Source: Flavobacteriaceae bacterium (GTDB lineage: Bacteria; Bacteroidota; Bacteroidia; Flavobacteriales; Flavobacteriaceae). From it: DNA of 45,386 nt. The position numbers and the translations under genes are program-made. Position 1 is the stretch's first letter. Each line of letters opens with the position of its first letter. Under the pieces are notes generated by a model. It had not been told where the DNA came from. It made no database searches and saw only the letters and a list, made by a program, of their open reading frames with translations. The stretch lies in NCBI GenBank assembly GCA_021648755.1, contig JAKISG010000020.1, forward strand, positions 1-45,386. The letters run 5' to 3'. Positions 1 through 8,529 of the stretch are shown here, one piece after another.

Positions 1-392
1 CGACCATCACCTCAACGATATGTACCTGCATTATGCCAAGCCATTCTTATAAATAAACCTGCATACCTTCCGTAATCGGCTGGCAACCAATCTTGAGAAT
101 CAGACATAAGTGCGCGTAAATCTGTTTTTAAGGCTTTATAATCTAAACTTTTAAACTCTTTTACATAATCAAAATCCTTATTCATAGGGTTTGTTAATGT
201 GGAGTGCTTACGTAGTAATTCTAAATTTAATCGGTTTGGCCACCAGTCGCTATTAGCTGCTGACCTCTTATTTAAATCACTTTTTTTAGTAACGGTTGCT
301 CCCGAAATTATAGCTGTTGAATTACTATCATTTTTATCCTGACAACTAGAAAAAAATAATAATGATAAGGCAAGTAGTGCTGTTTTTTTCAT
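1..392 (-). pseudogene. katG: Catalase-peroxidase KatG, N-terminal part with in-frame stop, runs off the window
   Basis: The visible 126 residues match the N-terminus of KatG, the haem enzyme that degrades hydrogen peroxide: a WWPN stretch, then SQDWLPADYGRYAG and IRMAWHNAGTYR, which holds the distal Arg-Trp-His of the peroxidase active site. A lipoprotein-type signal (MKKTALLALSLLFFSSC) precedes it, so the enzyme would be exported, unlike most cytoplasmic KatGs. Directly after AGTYR a TGA (minus strand, bases 14-12) stands where KatG normally has one variable residue, and the frame then continues as Gly-Asp-Gly-Arg to the edge, as expected for KatG. This is one substituted codon, not a frameshift. 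It may be a real nonsense mutation or a sequencing error. The gene is divergent from an oxyR-type regulator, the usual pairing. Confidence 0.8.
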
Positions 393-421
393 TTTACAAT
401 ATTTAGGAGTTAATATTTATG

Positions 422-472
422 CAAATATATATTCAATAGTAATATTAATCAAATTAATAATTTATATATTTG
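422..472. promoter_or_regulatory. Divergent katG/oxyR promoter region
   Basis: TATATTTG on the plus strand (465-472) and the same octamer on the minus strand (422-429) fit the Bacteroidota -7 consensus TAnnTTTG for oxyR and katG. No clear TTG -33 element is present for either. An OxyR operator is expected in this gap, but I cannot define one. Confidence 0.5.
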
Positions 473-492
473 TATTGATAAAATCTATATTA

Positions 493-1416
493 ATGACTAT
501 ACAACAATTAGAATATGTAATTGCCTTAAATACTTATAGGCATTTTGTAACTGCTGCTAAAAAATGTTTTGTAACCCAACCAACAATAACTATTCAAGTT
601 AAAAAATTAGAAGACGAAATAGGTTTTTTAATTTTTGACAAAAGCAAATCTCCTTTTGAACCGACAGCCTTAGGTATAATGTTTATAAAAAAGGCAGAAA
701 TAATTTTACGCGAAGTAAATGAATTAAAAAATATGGTGAGTCAGCAATTAGATAATATAGATGGTAGTTTTAAAATTGGAGTTATTCCAACCATTTCACC
801 TTATTTAATTCCATTAATTTCAGGTTCTTTTACAAAGAAATACCCAAATACTATTCTTCAAATTGATGAAATGCAAACTTCTAATATTATTACAGCACTA
901 CAAAAAAAAGAAATAGATATAGGCATATTGGTTACCCCATTAGACGAACCATTTATTAGAGAGATAAAACTATATAATGAGCCATTTGTGTTTTATGGAT
1001 GCAAAAATGATTTTGCTAAGAATAAGAAAACTATCTCAGCAAAGGAAATTGAAAAATTAGATAATGTATGGCTTTTAAAAAAGGGGCATTGTTTTAGAAA
1101 TCAAGTTTTAAATATATGTGATAATTTAAATAATAACAAAAACATTAAATTTCAAAGCGGTTCAATTGAGGCTTTAAAAAAAATGGTTGATAATTATGGT
1201 GGTTTTACATTGGTGCCAGAAATGGCAATTAGTAAAAATGATACAGGCTGTAACATTCAATTTGTTGAGCCAAAACCAGTAAGAGAAGTAAGCATTGTAA
1301 TTCACCATACCTTTGCTAAAGACGCTCTAGTCGATGCTTTAAGAATAGAAATTCTAGATAAAACACCTAAAGAATTTGTAAAAAACAAAAGATTTATAAA
1401 AATTAATTGGAAGTAA
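493..1416 (+). CDS. oxyR: LysR-family peroxide-sensing regulator, OxyR type
   Basis: A 307-residue LysR-type regulator. The N-terminal winged helix-turn-helix (about residues 1-60) contains FVTAAKKCFVTQPTITIQVK, and the rest is the substrate-binding-like sensor domain. The sensor has GHC-x8-C, with cysteines at about 200 and 209. This aligns with the Cys199/Cys208 redox pair of E. coli OxyR, which forms a disulfide on peroxide stress. Together with divergent katG this supports OxyR over a generic LysR protein. I chose ATG at 493: the upstream TTG at 475 is only 2 bases beyond a TAnnTTTG box (465-472), too close for normal translation, and OxyR proteins begin M-T-I/L-Q-Q-L-E-Y. It is predicted to activate katG and other peroxide-defence genes. 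Confidence 0.88.
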   Translation: MTIQQLEYVIALNTYRHFVTAAKKCFVTQPTITIQVKKLEDEIGFLIFDKSKSPFEPTALGIMFIKKAEIILREVNELKNMVSQQLDNIDGSFKIGVIPTISPYLIPLISGSFTKKYPNTILQIDEMQTSNIITALQKKEIDIGILVTPLDEPFIREIKLYNEPFVFYGCKNDFAKNKKTISAKEIEKLDNVWLLKKGHCFRNQVLNICDNLNNNKNIKFQSGSIEALKKMVDNYGGFTLVPEMAISKNDTGCNIQFVEPKPVREVSIVIHHTFAKDALVDALRIEILDKTPKEFVKNKRFIKINWK

Positions 1417-1937
1417 TTTATTGAAATTATAATTTTTTTTACATAAAGTCTAACTTTAAAAACACTTATTTTGACCTATTATGGCACTTTGTAAAAATAC
1501 AACTTTGAATTTAGCACAAAACATATTTTTGGACCTAGTTACACAAGATACGATACTTATCTTGTAGAAACAGATTTTTATTATAAAGCACTAATAGTTA
1601 GTTCATTGTTAGTAATACCCAAAAAAACTTACCAAAAATAGTATAATTTAATTTTTTATCATTTCTATATCCTTATTATTAGTAATTTAAGTAAATTCGC
1701 AACCTATTAGAAATGACATTTATAGATTATATTCTATGAAGAAATAGGTGTTTCTAAATAAATTTAAAAAATGAATGCGTAATGAAACTAACACCCCGAA
1801 GAAATAATCACAAATAAAATTTATTTTATGCAATCTTTAATGAATAGATGTTGTTAATTTTTAAATATATCAACAATTCGAGAATACAAGATAATTAGAA
1901 AATATACAACGCACCAAAATTGGTTATAAAAAGCAAA
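1417..1937. other. Gene-free stretch between oxyR and ileS
   Basis: About 520 bases with stops in all frames and no recognisable RNA. The only structure seen is an 8-bp inverted repeat (1543-1550 with 1558-1565, 7-base loop) without a following T-run. A phrase near 1500-1520 (tttgaatttagcac) resembles the interior of the palindromic sites at 38.5 and 40.8 kb, but the rest does not align. Confidence 0.5.
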
Positions 1938-4900
1938 ATGAGTAACAAATTCAAAACATATAAAGGTTTAGATTTAACTGCAGTAGCAGATGAAATATTA
2001 GATTTTTGGGAAGTAAATAATACGTTTCAAAAAAGTATAGACCAAAAAGAGGATAACAACCCTTTTGTATTTTACGAAGGACCACCATCGGCAAACGGTT
2101 TGCCAGGAATTCACCATGTTATGGGTAGAACGATAAAAGATATTTTTTGTCGTTATAAAACGATGCAAGGATTTCAAGTAAAACGCAAAGCAGGTTGGGA
2201 CACACACGGTTTACCAATTGAATTAGGCGTAGAAAAAGAACTAGGAATAACCAAAGAAGATATTGGTACAAAAATAAGTGTAGAAGCATACAATGAAGCC
2301 TGTAAAAAAGCAGTATTACGTTATACTGATATTTGGGAAAAATTAACTAAAAAAATGGGGCATTGGGTAGATATGAATGCCCCATATATTACCTACAAAT
2401 CCAAATATATGGAAACTGTTTGGTGGCTGTTAAAACAATTTTACAATAAAGATTTGTTGTATAAAGGCTATACCATTCAACCTTATTCTCCAAAAGCAGG
2501 AACTGGTTTAAGTTCTCATGAAATCAATCAACCAGGTTGCTATCAAGATGTTACAGACACCACAGTTGTAGCACAATTTTTAGCAAAAAAAGAAACGATA
2601 CCTAACTTATTTAAAGATACAGAAGGAGATATTTATTTCTTAGCCTGGACAACCACACCATGGACTTTACCAAGTAACACCGCATTAACCGTTGGTAATA
2701 AAATAGACTATGTATTGGTAAAAACTTTTAATCAATATACCTTTAAAGCAGTTAATTTAATTTTAGCCAAGGCGTTAGTCAGCAAACAATTTGGGAAAAA
2801 ATATACTCAAGTTAAAGACGTCTCCGAAATTTTAAACTATGAAAAAGGCAATAAAAAAATTCCATTTTATATTGCAGACCAATGTAAAGGTTCAGATCTT
2901 GTAGATATTAAATACGAACAATTATTACCCTATACCTTACCATATCAAAATTCAGAAAATGCCTTTAGAGTAATTGCAGGAGATTTTGTAACTACCGAAG
3001 ACGGTACAGGTATCGTGCATACGGCACCAACTTTTGGGCAAGATGATGCTATGGTAGCCAAACAAGCAAGACCAGAAGTGCCACCAATGTTAGTTTTAGA
3101 TGAAAATGAAAACCCAGTACCATTAGTAGATTTACAAGGTCGGTTTAGACCAGAAATGGGTAAATTTGCTGGTAAATACGTTAAAAATGAATATTATAAC
3201 GATGGCGAAGTGCCAGAACGATCCATAGATGTAGAACTTGCTATTAAATTAAAAGAAGAAAACAAAGCATTTCATGTAGAGAAATACAAACATAGTTACC
3301 CGCATTGTTGGCGTACAGACAAACCAATATTATATTACCCGTTAGATAGTTGGTTTATAAAAGTTACCCAAGAAAAAGATAAAATGGTTGCACTTAACAA
3401 AACCATTAATTGGAAACCAAAAACAACAGGAACAGGTCGTTTTGGAAACTGGCTTAAAAATGCAAATGATTGGAATTTGTCGCGATCTCGTTTTTGGGGA
3501 ATTCCATTACCAATATGGAGAACTGAAGACGGTACAGAAGAGATTTTAATAGGCTCTATAGAAGAACTAAAAATAGAAATGCAACGAGCCGTAGAATTAG
3601 GTTATATGAATCAGGATATTTATGCTGATTTTGAAATTGGTAATATGTCCCAAGAAAATTATGATAAAGTAGATCTACATAAAAGTATGGTAGATCAAAT
3701 TATTTTAGTCTCTCCAAAAGGCAAGAAAATGATGCGAGAAACAGACTTGATAGATGTTTGGTTTGATTCAGGCGCTATGCCTTACGCACAACAACACTAT
3801 CCGTTTGAAAATAAAACATTAATTGATGACAATATATTTTTTCCAGCCGATTTTATTGCCGAAGGCGTAGATCAAACAAGAGGTTGGTTTTATACACAAC
3901 ATGTAATTGCAAGCCTGATTTTTGATTCCGTTGCGTATAAAAATGTGATTTCTAACGGTTTAGTTTTAGACAAAACAGGTAAAAAAATGTCTAAGCGACT
4001 AGGCAATGCTGTAGAACCATTTAAAGCAATGAAAGACTATGGCATTGACGCCATACGTTGGTATATGATTGCCAATGCAAACCCTTGGGATAATTTAAAA
4101 TTTGATGAAACAGGCATTGACGAGGTAAAACGTAAATTTTTTGGAACACTCTACAACACCTACGCTTTCTTCTCTTTATATGCAAATTTGGATAAATTTG
4201 CTTTCGCAGAAGCAATTATTGCTATAAAACAACGACCAGAGATTGATAGGTGGATTTTGTCAGAATTACACACAATGATCAAAAATGTAGAAGAATATTA
4301 TAACGATTACGAACCAACAAAAGCAGCAAGAGCAATCCAATATTTTACAACTGAACATTTAAGTAACTGGTATGTAAGGCTTTGCAGAAGACGTTTTTGG
4401 AAAGGCTCCTATGAACAAGATAAAATAGCAGCATACCAAACCCTATACACATGTATGCTAACAATTGCGAAATTAGCAGCACCAATTGCGCCATTTTTTA
4501 TGGACAATTTATATCAAGATTTAATTAAAAATACCGATGTTGAAAATTTTGAATCCGTTCATTTAGCAAATTTCCCTAAATACAATACCTCTTTAGTCGA
4601 TAAGGACTTAGAAAGAAAAATGCAAAAAGCACAAAAAATTTCCTCTTTAGTTTTGTCGCTTAGAAAAAAGGAATCTATTAAAGTTAGACAACCATTACAA
4701 CGCATAATGATTCCAATTTTAAACAAACAAGATCGCGAAGATATTTTAGCAATTCAACACCTAATAATTGCAGAGGTAAATGTAAAAGAAATTGAACTAA
4801 TCAATGATGCTTCCGCTATTTTAATAAAAACTATTCAACCTAATTTTAAAATTTTAGGACCAAGGTTTGGAAAAGATATGCGTTTTATTGCCCAAGAAAT

Positions 4901-5351
4901 AGATAAGTTTACTGCAAAAGAAATTTTTGAAATAGAAAAAAACGGAACAATAACAATTAAAATTAAAGACCGTTTAGTAAACTTAACCTTAGAAGAAGTA
5001 GCGGTAAGTTCACAAGACATAGAAGGCTGGCTAGTAGCTAATAATGGCGGGCTTACAGTTGCATTAGATATTAATATAACCACTAATTTACGTAGAGAAG
5101 GCATTGCTAGAGAATTAGTAAATAGAGTTCAAAACTTAAGAAAAGAATCCGATTTTGATATTACAGATAAAATCACTTTATTTGTACAAAAGGATAAAGC
5201 TCTTGTGCAAGCAATTCAAGAAAATGAAGTTTATATAAAAACAGAAACTTTAACCGATAATTTAATTATTGAAAATGAAGTAAAAAATGGTATAGAAATT
5301 GCTTTTGATGCTGTAAATACCAAAATATTAATAAAAAAATCACTTACATAA
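1938..5351 (+). CDS. ileS: Isoleucyl-tRNA synthetase, long IleRS2-like type
   Basis: Charges tRNA-Ile with isoleucine in the cytoplasm. At 1137 residues it is the long form. The class I signature is at residues 57-60 and reads GIHH, not HIGH. The KMSKS loop is KMSKR at 683-687. The CP1 editing region lies between, with TTTPWTLPSNTAL and TEDGTGIVHTAPTFGQDD. The anticodon-binding region follows (SNWYVRLCRRRFW). GXHH is the swapped motif of a subgroup of IleRS2 enzymes reported to be hyper-resistant to mupirocin. Start: the ORF opens at a TTG (1920), but ATG at 1938 gives MSNKFKTYKG, the normal family start. The stop is one base before the traR start codon, so the two genes are likely co-transcribed. 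Confidence 0.96.
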   Translation: MSNKFKTYKGLDLTAVADEILDFWEVNNTFQKSIDQKEDNNPFVFYEGPPSANGLPGIHHVMGRTIKDIFCRYKTMQGFQVKRKAGWDTHGLPIELGVEKELGITKEDIGTKISVEAYNEACKKAVLRYTDIWEKLTKKMGHWVDMNAPYITYKSKYMETVWWLLKQFYNKDLLYKGYTIQPYSPKAGTGLSSHEINQPGCYQDVTDTTVVAQFLAKKETIPNLFKDTEGDIYFLAWTTTPWTLPSNTALTVGNKIDYVLVKTFNQYTFKAVNLILAKALVSKQFGKKYTQVKDVSEILNYEKGNKKIPFYIADQCKGSDLVDIKYEQLLPYTLPYQNSENAFRVIAGDFVTTEDGTGIVHTAPTFGQDDAMVAKQARPEVPPMLVLDENENPVPLVDLQGRFRPEMGKFAGKYVKNEYYNDGEVPERSIDVELAIKLKEENKAFHVEKYKHSYPHCWRTDKPILYYPLDSWFIKVTQEKDKMVALNKTINWKPKTTGTGRFGNWLKNANDWNLSRSRFWGIPLPIWRTEDGTEEILIGSIEELKIEMQRAVELGYMNQDIYADFEIGNMSQENYDKVDLHKSMVDQIILVSPKGKKMMRETDLIDVWFDSGAMPYAQQHYPFENKTLIDDNIFFPADFIAEGVDQTRGWFYTQHVIASLIFDSVAYKNVISNGLVLDKTGKKMSKRLGNAVEPFKAMKDYGIDAIRWYMIANANPWDNLKFDETGIDEVKRKFFGTLYNTYAFFSLYANLDKFAFAEAIIAIKQRPEIDRWILSELHTMIKNVEEYYNDYEPTKAARAIQYFTTEHLSNWYVRLCRRRFWKGSYEQDKIAAYQTLYTCMLTIAKLAAPIAPFFMDNLYQDLIKNTDVENFESVHLANFPKYNTSLVDKDLERKMQKAQKISSLVLSLRKKESIKVRQPLQRIMIPILNKQDREDILAIQHLIIAEVNVKEIELINDASAILIKTIQPNFKILGPRFGKDMRFIAQEIDKFTAKEIFEIEKNGTITIKIKDRLVNLTLEEVAVSSQDIEGWLVANNGGLTVALDINITTNLRREGIARELVNRVQNLRKESDFDITDKITLFVQKDKALVQAIQENEVYIKTETLTDNLIIENEVKNGIEIAFDAVNTKILIKKSLT

Positions 5352-5352
5352 T

Positions 5353-5733
5353 ATGTTAGAAAAAATAGAAAAATATTCAGAAAAGGACTTAGCAGAATTT
5401 AAAAAACTAATTACAGCTAAGAAAGAAAGAGCAGAAAAAGACTACACAGTTTTAGTTAGTTCATACAAAAACGGAAGTAATAACGGTACAGACGATACTG
5501 CTTCGACATTTAAACCAAATGAATCTGGTGCGGCAACTATGTCAAAAGAGACAAATGTAAAATTAGCATTACGACAAGAAAAATTTATTCGTGATTTAAA
5601 AAATGCATTGATAAGAATAGAAAATAAAACTTATGGTGTTTGTAGAAAGACAGGTAAATTAATTCAAAAAGAACGTTTGCTATTAGTGCCACACGCTACC
5701 TTAAGTATTGAGGCAAAGAAACAACAGATGTAG
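5353..5733 (+). CDS. TraR/DksA-family protein lacking the full zinc site
   Basis: A 126-residue protein with an N-terminal coiled-coil-forming half, rich in Lys and Glu, and a C-terminal segment YGVCRKTGKLI...VPHATLSIEAKK. This aligns with the zinc-finger end of DksA/TraR, which binds the RNA polymerase secondary channel with ppGpp. Classical DksA has four cysteines; here only Cys97 remains and the second pair is replaced by Ser and Ala. This form is common in Bacteroidota, so zinc binding is unlikely. It starts 1 base after the ileS stop and lies upstream of lspA, a conserved neighbourhood in the group. A transcription-modulating role is inferred from the fold only. Confidence 0.85.
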   Translation: MLEKIEKYSEKDLAEFKKLITAKKERAEKDYTVLVSSYKNGSNNGTDDTASTFKPNESGAATMSKETNVKLALRQEKFIRDLKNALIRIENKTYGVCRKTGKLIQKERLLLVPHATLSIEAKKQQM

Positions 5734-5794
5734 ACCTAAAAGGTAGTAAATTACCACTAAAAAAATATAGAAAATAGACTCTTTTTTAATAGAA

Positions 5795-5822
5795 TATCAT
5801 TCTTAACTTGTTAAGGATGATA
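5795..5822 (+). terminator. Hairpin between traR and lspA
   Basis: A 13-base arm (5795-5807) pairs with 5810-5822 with one G-U pair, across a 2-base spacer. It lies 14 bases before the lspA GTG. There is no clean T-run after it, so it could be an attenuator, an mRNA-stabilising structure, or a block near the lspA ribosome entry region rather than a classical terminator. Confidence 0.5.
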
Positions 5823-5835
5823 GAAATAATAGTTA

Positions 5836-6459
5836 GTGAAAAAAGCAGGAATCATAATAATTTTAGTATTACTTATTGACCAGATAAGTAAAATTTATAT
5901 AAAAACACATTTTGCATTAGATGAGTATATTGCCATCTTTGGTGCAGACTGGGCAAAAATTTACTTTACTGAAAATAAAGGTGCAGCATGGGGATTTCAA
6001 TTAAATAATATATTCACTTTTTTAAGCGAAAAACAAGCAAAAATAATTTTAACTTTATTTAGAGTTGTTGCCATTTCTGGTATTGGTTACTGGTTATATA
6101 CAACTATTAAAAAACAAGCAACAAGTATTTTTATTGTTGCTGTCTCCTTAATTTTTGCAGGAGCAATAGGTAATATTATTGACTCTGTCTTTTATGGCGT
6201 TTTATTTAATGAAAGTACAGGTAATAATGTGGCAATATTCTTATCAGAATCTGGAGGATACGCATCGTTTTTTCATGGCAAGGTCGTAGATATGTTTTAT
6301 TTTCCGATGTGGCGTGGAATTTTACCAAGTTGGATTCCTTTTAAAGGAGGCGAAGCCTTTACCTTTTTTAATGCAATTTTTAATATTGCAGATGCTGCAA
6401 TTAGTTGTGGTGTTGGGCTGTTAATCTTTTTTAATAAGAGAGCTTTTCCTGATGGATAA
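5836..6459 (+). CDS. lspA: Lipoprotein signal peptidase (signal peptidase II)
   Basis: An inner-membrane aspartyl protease that removes the signal peptide of prolipoproteins after lipidation; several lipoprotein genes occur in this window. The 207-residue protein has the first helix with DQISK, a second block TENKGAAWGF, and the two catalytic Asp motifs GNIIDS (Asp116) and KVVDMFYF (Asp152). It is longer than the E. coli enzyme (about 164 residues) because of extra loop sequence between helices, as in other Bacteroidota. The start is GTG at 5836, giving MKKAGIIIILVLLIDQ; no better upstream codon is seen. It follows ileS and traR in the same direction. Confidence 0.95.
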   Translation: MKKAGIIIILVLLIDQISKIYIKTHFALDEYIAIFGADWAKIYFTENKGAAWGFQLNNIFTFLSEKQAKIILTLFRVVAISGIGYWLYTTIKKQATSIFIVAVSLIFAGAIGNIIDSVFYGVLFNESTGNNVAIFLSESGGYASFFHGKVVDMFYFPMWRGILPSWIPFKGGEAFTFFNAIFNIADAAISCGVGLLIFFNKRAFPDG

Positions 6460-6471
6460 TTTATAAGAATT

Positions 6472-7605
6472 ATGAAGTCCGTTGAATTAACTACATTTGT
6501 AGGTAGTGCAATAGGCAATCAACCTGTAAAAGAGCACTTTACCATATCACCAGCCTACCTTAAACATAACGGCGCTTTAATGTTTGCTAAGACTTGGAAA
6601 AAAACCAATTTAACAAACACGGCAAAACCAACTAAAGTACATCAAGATAAAGAGCCACAAATTTCAAGAATAACTTGGCTAGATCCAAAAACCAACAAAA
6701 ACACAAAAGCAATACCTTATGATGAACAGGTAGGTATGCAAATAGAAATAAGAGATGCTATTGGCGGTACAGCAACCATTGTTATAAAAATAGAAGCAGG
6801 TAATGATTTTGAAAAAGGAAAGTCAGAACTTACCTTTACCGAAGCTGTAAATGAAAACGGTATGGTAACGGTAGCACCCTTTTTAATAGAACGAGTTTGG
6901 GAAGAAACCAAAGTACCAAAATATGACTATTTAGTAGCCAAAGTTGTCTATAATGGAATAAGCAAAAAGAGTGAAGCCATAAAATTGAATATAAGTCACT
7001 TAATTATAAAGGGCAAGAAAAAAGCCAAGGATACGTTTATAAATATAATTAATGAAGGTTTAGGTGGCAATTTTGCAAGTTATAATAAAAGCGGTAATGT
7101 GACGCTAAATGTTAATCGTAAAGATTTAAAAACCGATGCTCAAAAAACTCTATTCGATGTAATAAATGAACCTGTTTCAAGTGAAAAAGACACAACAATT
7201 AGAGTTCGTAGTGGTGATGGAGCCGTTACTGCTGGAAGTTTTACCTCTGGAATATTTGATACTCAAGATATAGATAATTTTGGTTCAGCAGACAAGAATA
7301 TGAATAAATTTTCAATTTTAGGTCACGAAGTAAAAGAACAATTTGAAAAACAAGTTAATGGGAAAAAAGCATATGAAAAAGATGGTACAGGTGCACATCA
7401 GCAAGGTAGAGATTTTGAAAATAAATATACAGGAGCAGTAAGAGGAACTACTACAAAGAGTAATAAAGTTTCAAAAAAAGTAAATAGAGTTGGTAAAAAT
7501 TATACTTCTAAGTCATATACTGCATCAATTCCTTTTACAAGAGGTAGTAAAACCACCATTTCAACCTATAGAGTGGTTGATGGTAATGTGATAAAAAGAG
7601 AGTAA
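6472..7605 (+). CDS. Putative polymorphic-toxin-like effector with a zincin-like C-terminus
   Basis: A 377-residue protein I do not recognise as a named family. The N-terminal ~180 residues look like beta-sandwich material (ISRITWLDPKTNKNT, then YDEQVGMQIEIRDAIGG), reminiscent of N-terminal modules of Bacteroidota effector proteins. The C-terminal part carries LGHEVKEQ (His285, Glu286, Glu289) and GAHQQGRDFE (His309, Glu316). His-Glu-x-x-Glu followed by Ala-His is a plausible metal-binding, peptidase-like arrangement. The tail is Lys/Ser/Thr-rich. No signal peptide or membrane segment is visible. It is followed by a small lipoprotein gene and by fragments of a different metalloprotease module, the typical look of a toxin locus with displaced toxin tips. 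Toxicity is inferred. Confidence 0.5.
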   Translation: MKSVELTTFVGSAIGNQPVKEHFTISPAYLKHNGALMFAKTWKKTNLTNTAKPTKVHQDKEPQISRITWLDPKTNKNTKAIPYDEQVGMQIEIRDAIGGTATIVIKIEAGNDFEKGKSELTFTEAVNENGMVTVAPFLIERVWEETKVPKYDYLVAKVVYNGISKKSEAIKLNISHLIIKGKKKAKDTFINIINEGLGGNFASYNKSGNVTLNVNRKDLKTDAQKTLFDVINEPVSSEKDTTIRVRSGDGAVTAGSFTSGIFDTQDIDNFGSADKNMNKFSILGHEVKEQFEKQVNGKKAYEKDGTGAHQQGRDFENKYTGAVRGTTTKSNKVSKKVNRVGKNYTSKSYTASIPFTRGSKTTISTYRVVDGNVIKRE

Positions 7606-7620
7606 TCCTAACAACATAAT

Positions 7621-7968
7621 ATGAAAAATATATATTTACTAATATTCTTAATTATAACCCTTTCTTGTAAGTCTTTTGATTTTAATAATCAAAACTATAC
7701 CAAATCTCAAAATATTTATGTTGAAAATATTAAATTGATTGATGGTTATGTTTTGCACGAGAAAGTAATTGAAAATGGTATAGATTTAGAGAATGCTGCT
7801 TTATTTTTAGAAAAATTAACAGGTATTAAATCTGATGTTGATGATTTTGAATTTATGATAGACCCATCGGAGAAAAATTTAAAAAAATGGAAAAAATGGT
7901 TTAAAAGAAATAAAGAAAAACTCTGTTTTGATGAAAAAGAACAAAAAGTTAAAGTTAGAAACGATTAA
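7621..7968 (+). CDS. Small lipoprotein, candidate immunity protein
   Basis: A 115-residue protein with a signal peptide and lipobox (ITLSC, Cys16). The mature part is rich in Lys, Glu and aromatic residues (EKNLKKWKKWFKRNKEKL) and matches nothing I recognise. It begins 15 bases after the putative effector and in the same direction, the normal position for a cognate immunity gene. A periplasm-facing lipoprotein would suit a toxin that acts in the periplasm. The function is inferred only from position and size. Its 3' end overlaps the start of the following toxin-module remnant. Confidence 0.6.
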   Translation: MKNIYLLIFLIITLSCKSFDFNNQNYTKSQNIYVENIKLIDGYVLHEKVIENGIDLENAALFLEKLTGIKSDVDDFEFMIDPSEKNLKKWKKWFKRNKEKLCFDEKEQKVKVRND

Positions 7969-8444
7969 TAAAAGACCCAACAACCAACAAATTAAAATAT
8001 CCTGATTTTAATGCGGATTTTACCCTTTTAGATAAAGAAAAAATCTTAAACAAACACCACAACACCAAAAACGAGAGTTTAGCAGAGTTTATGGAAGAAG
8101 CCTTTAATAAGGCAAACCCAACCTATAAAAACCATCGTAAAATTTTCTTTTTTGGCGATACAGGTGGTAGAAAGAAAAAAAGTACAGGTATAATTAACAA
8201 ATTAGCAGGTGCTGCAAAAGATTTTAACACCTTGTCTGCCGTACTATTTGGTGGTAAAAGAGACAGCACTGCCATACATGAATTATTACATTGCTTAGGT
8301 TTAGAGCATAGTTTTGATAATAAAGACTATAGTTTTGAAAAAAATAAAACCCAAAATATAATGGATTACTCCACTAAAAGAAATCACTTATGGATTTGGC
8401 AAATAAAACAACTACTAGCAAATGATAAAATACCAAAAGAATAA
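7956..8444 (+). pseudogene. Orphan toxin-module remnant 1, metzincin-type metalloprotease tip
   Basis: The frame is open from 7956, after a stop, but has no start codon until ATG 8091, although coding-like sequence (KYPDFNADFTLLDKEKIL) lies before that ATG. The C-terminal part has HELLHCLGLEH (8277-8309), the HExxHxxGxxH zinc motif of metzincins, followed by NIMDY, a likely Met-turn. This is therefore a toxin tip that has lost its N-terminal carrier, as commonly found downstream of polymorphic toxin genes. If translated from 8091 it would be 117 residues and still contain the active site. The next gene is a lipoprotein that may be its immunity protein. Related fragments lie at 9119-9583 and 10183-10261. 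Confidence 0.65.
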
Positions 8445-8448
8445 TATG

Positions 8449-8498
8449 ATGAAACATTCATAACATTAATTTTAATATTAAATAAATGAATGTTTCAT
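8449..8498. repeat. 13-bp perfect inverted repeat
   Basis: ATGAAACATTCAT at 8449-8461 is the exact reverse complement of 8486-8498, with 24 bases between. It lies between the toxin remnant and the next lipoprotein gene. It could be a hairpin in the mRNA, a terminator without T-run, or a recombination relic. Confidence 0.6.
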
Positions 8499-8529
8499 AT
8501 TCCAAATAAAAAACAATAAAAATGAACGT

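Noticed and set aside
1543..1565. 8-bp inverted repeat in the oxyR-ileS gap
   Set aside because: Short stem, no T-run and no flanking gene end; too weak to call a terminator or regulatory RNA.
1780..1937. Possible T-box or riboswitch before ileS
   Set aside because: No T-box core sequence or stable structure is visible, and T-boxes are not expected in Bacteroidota.
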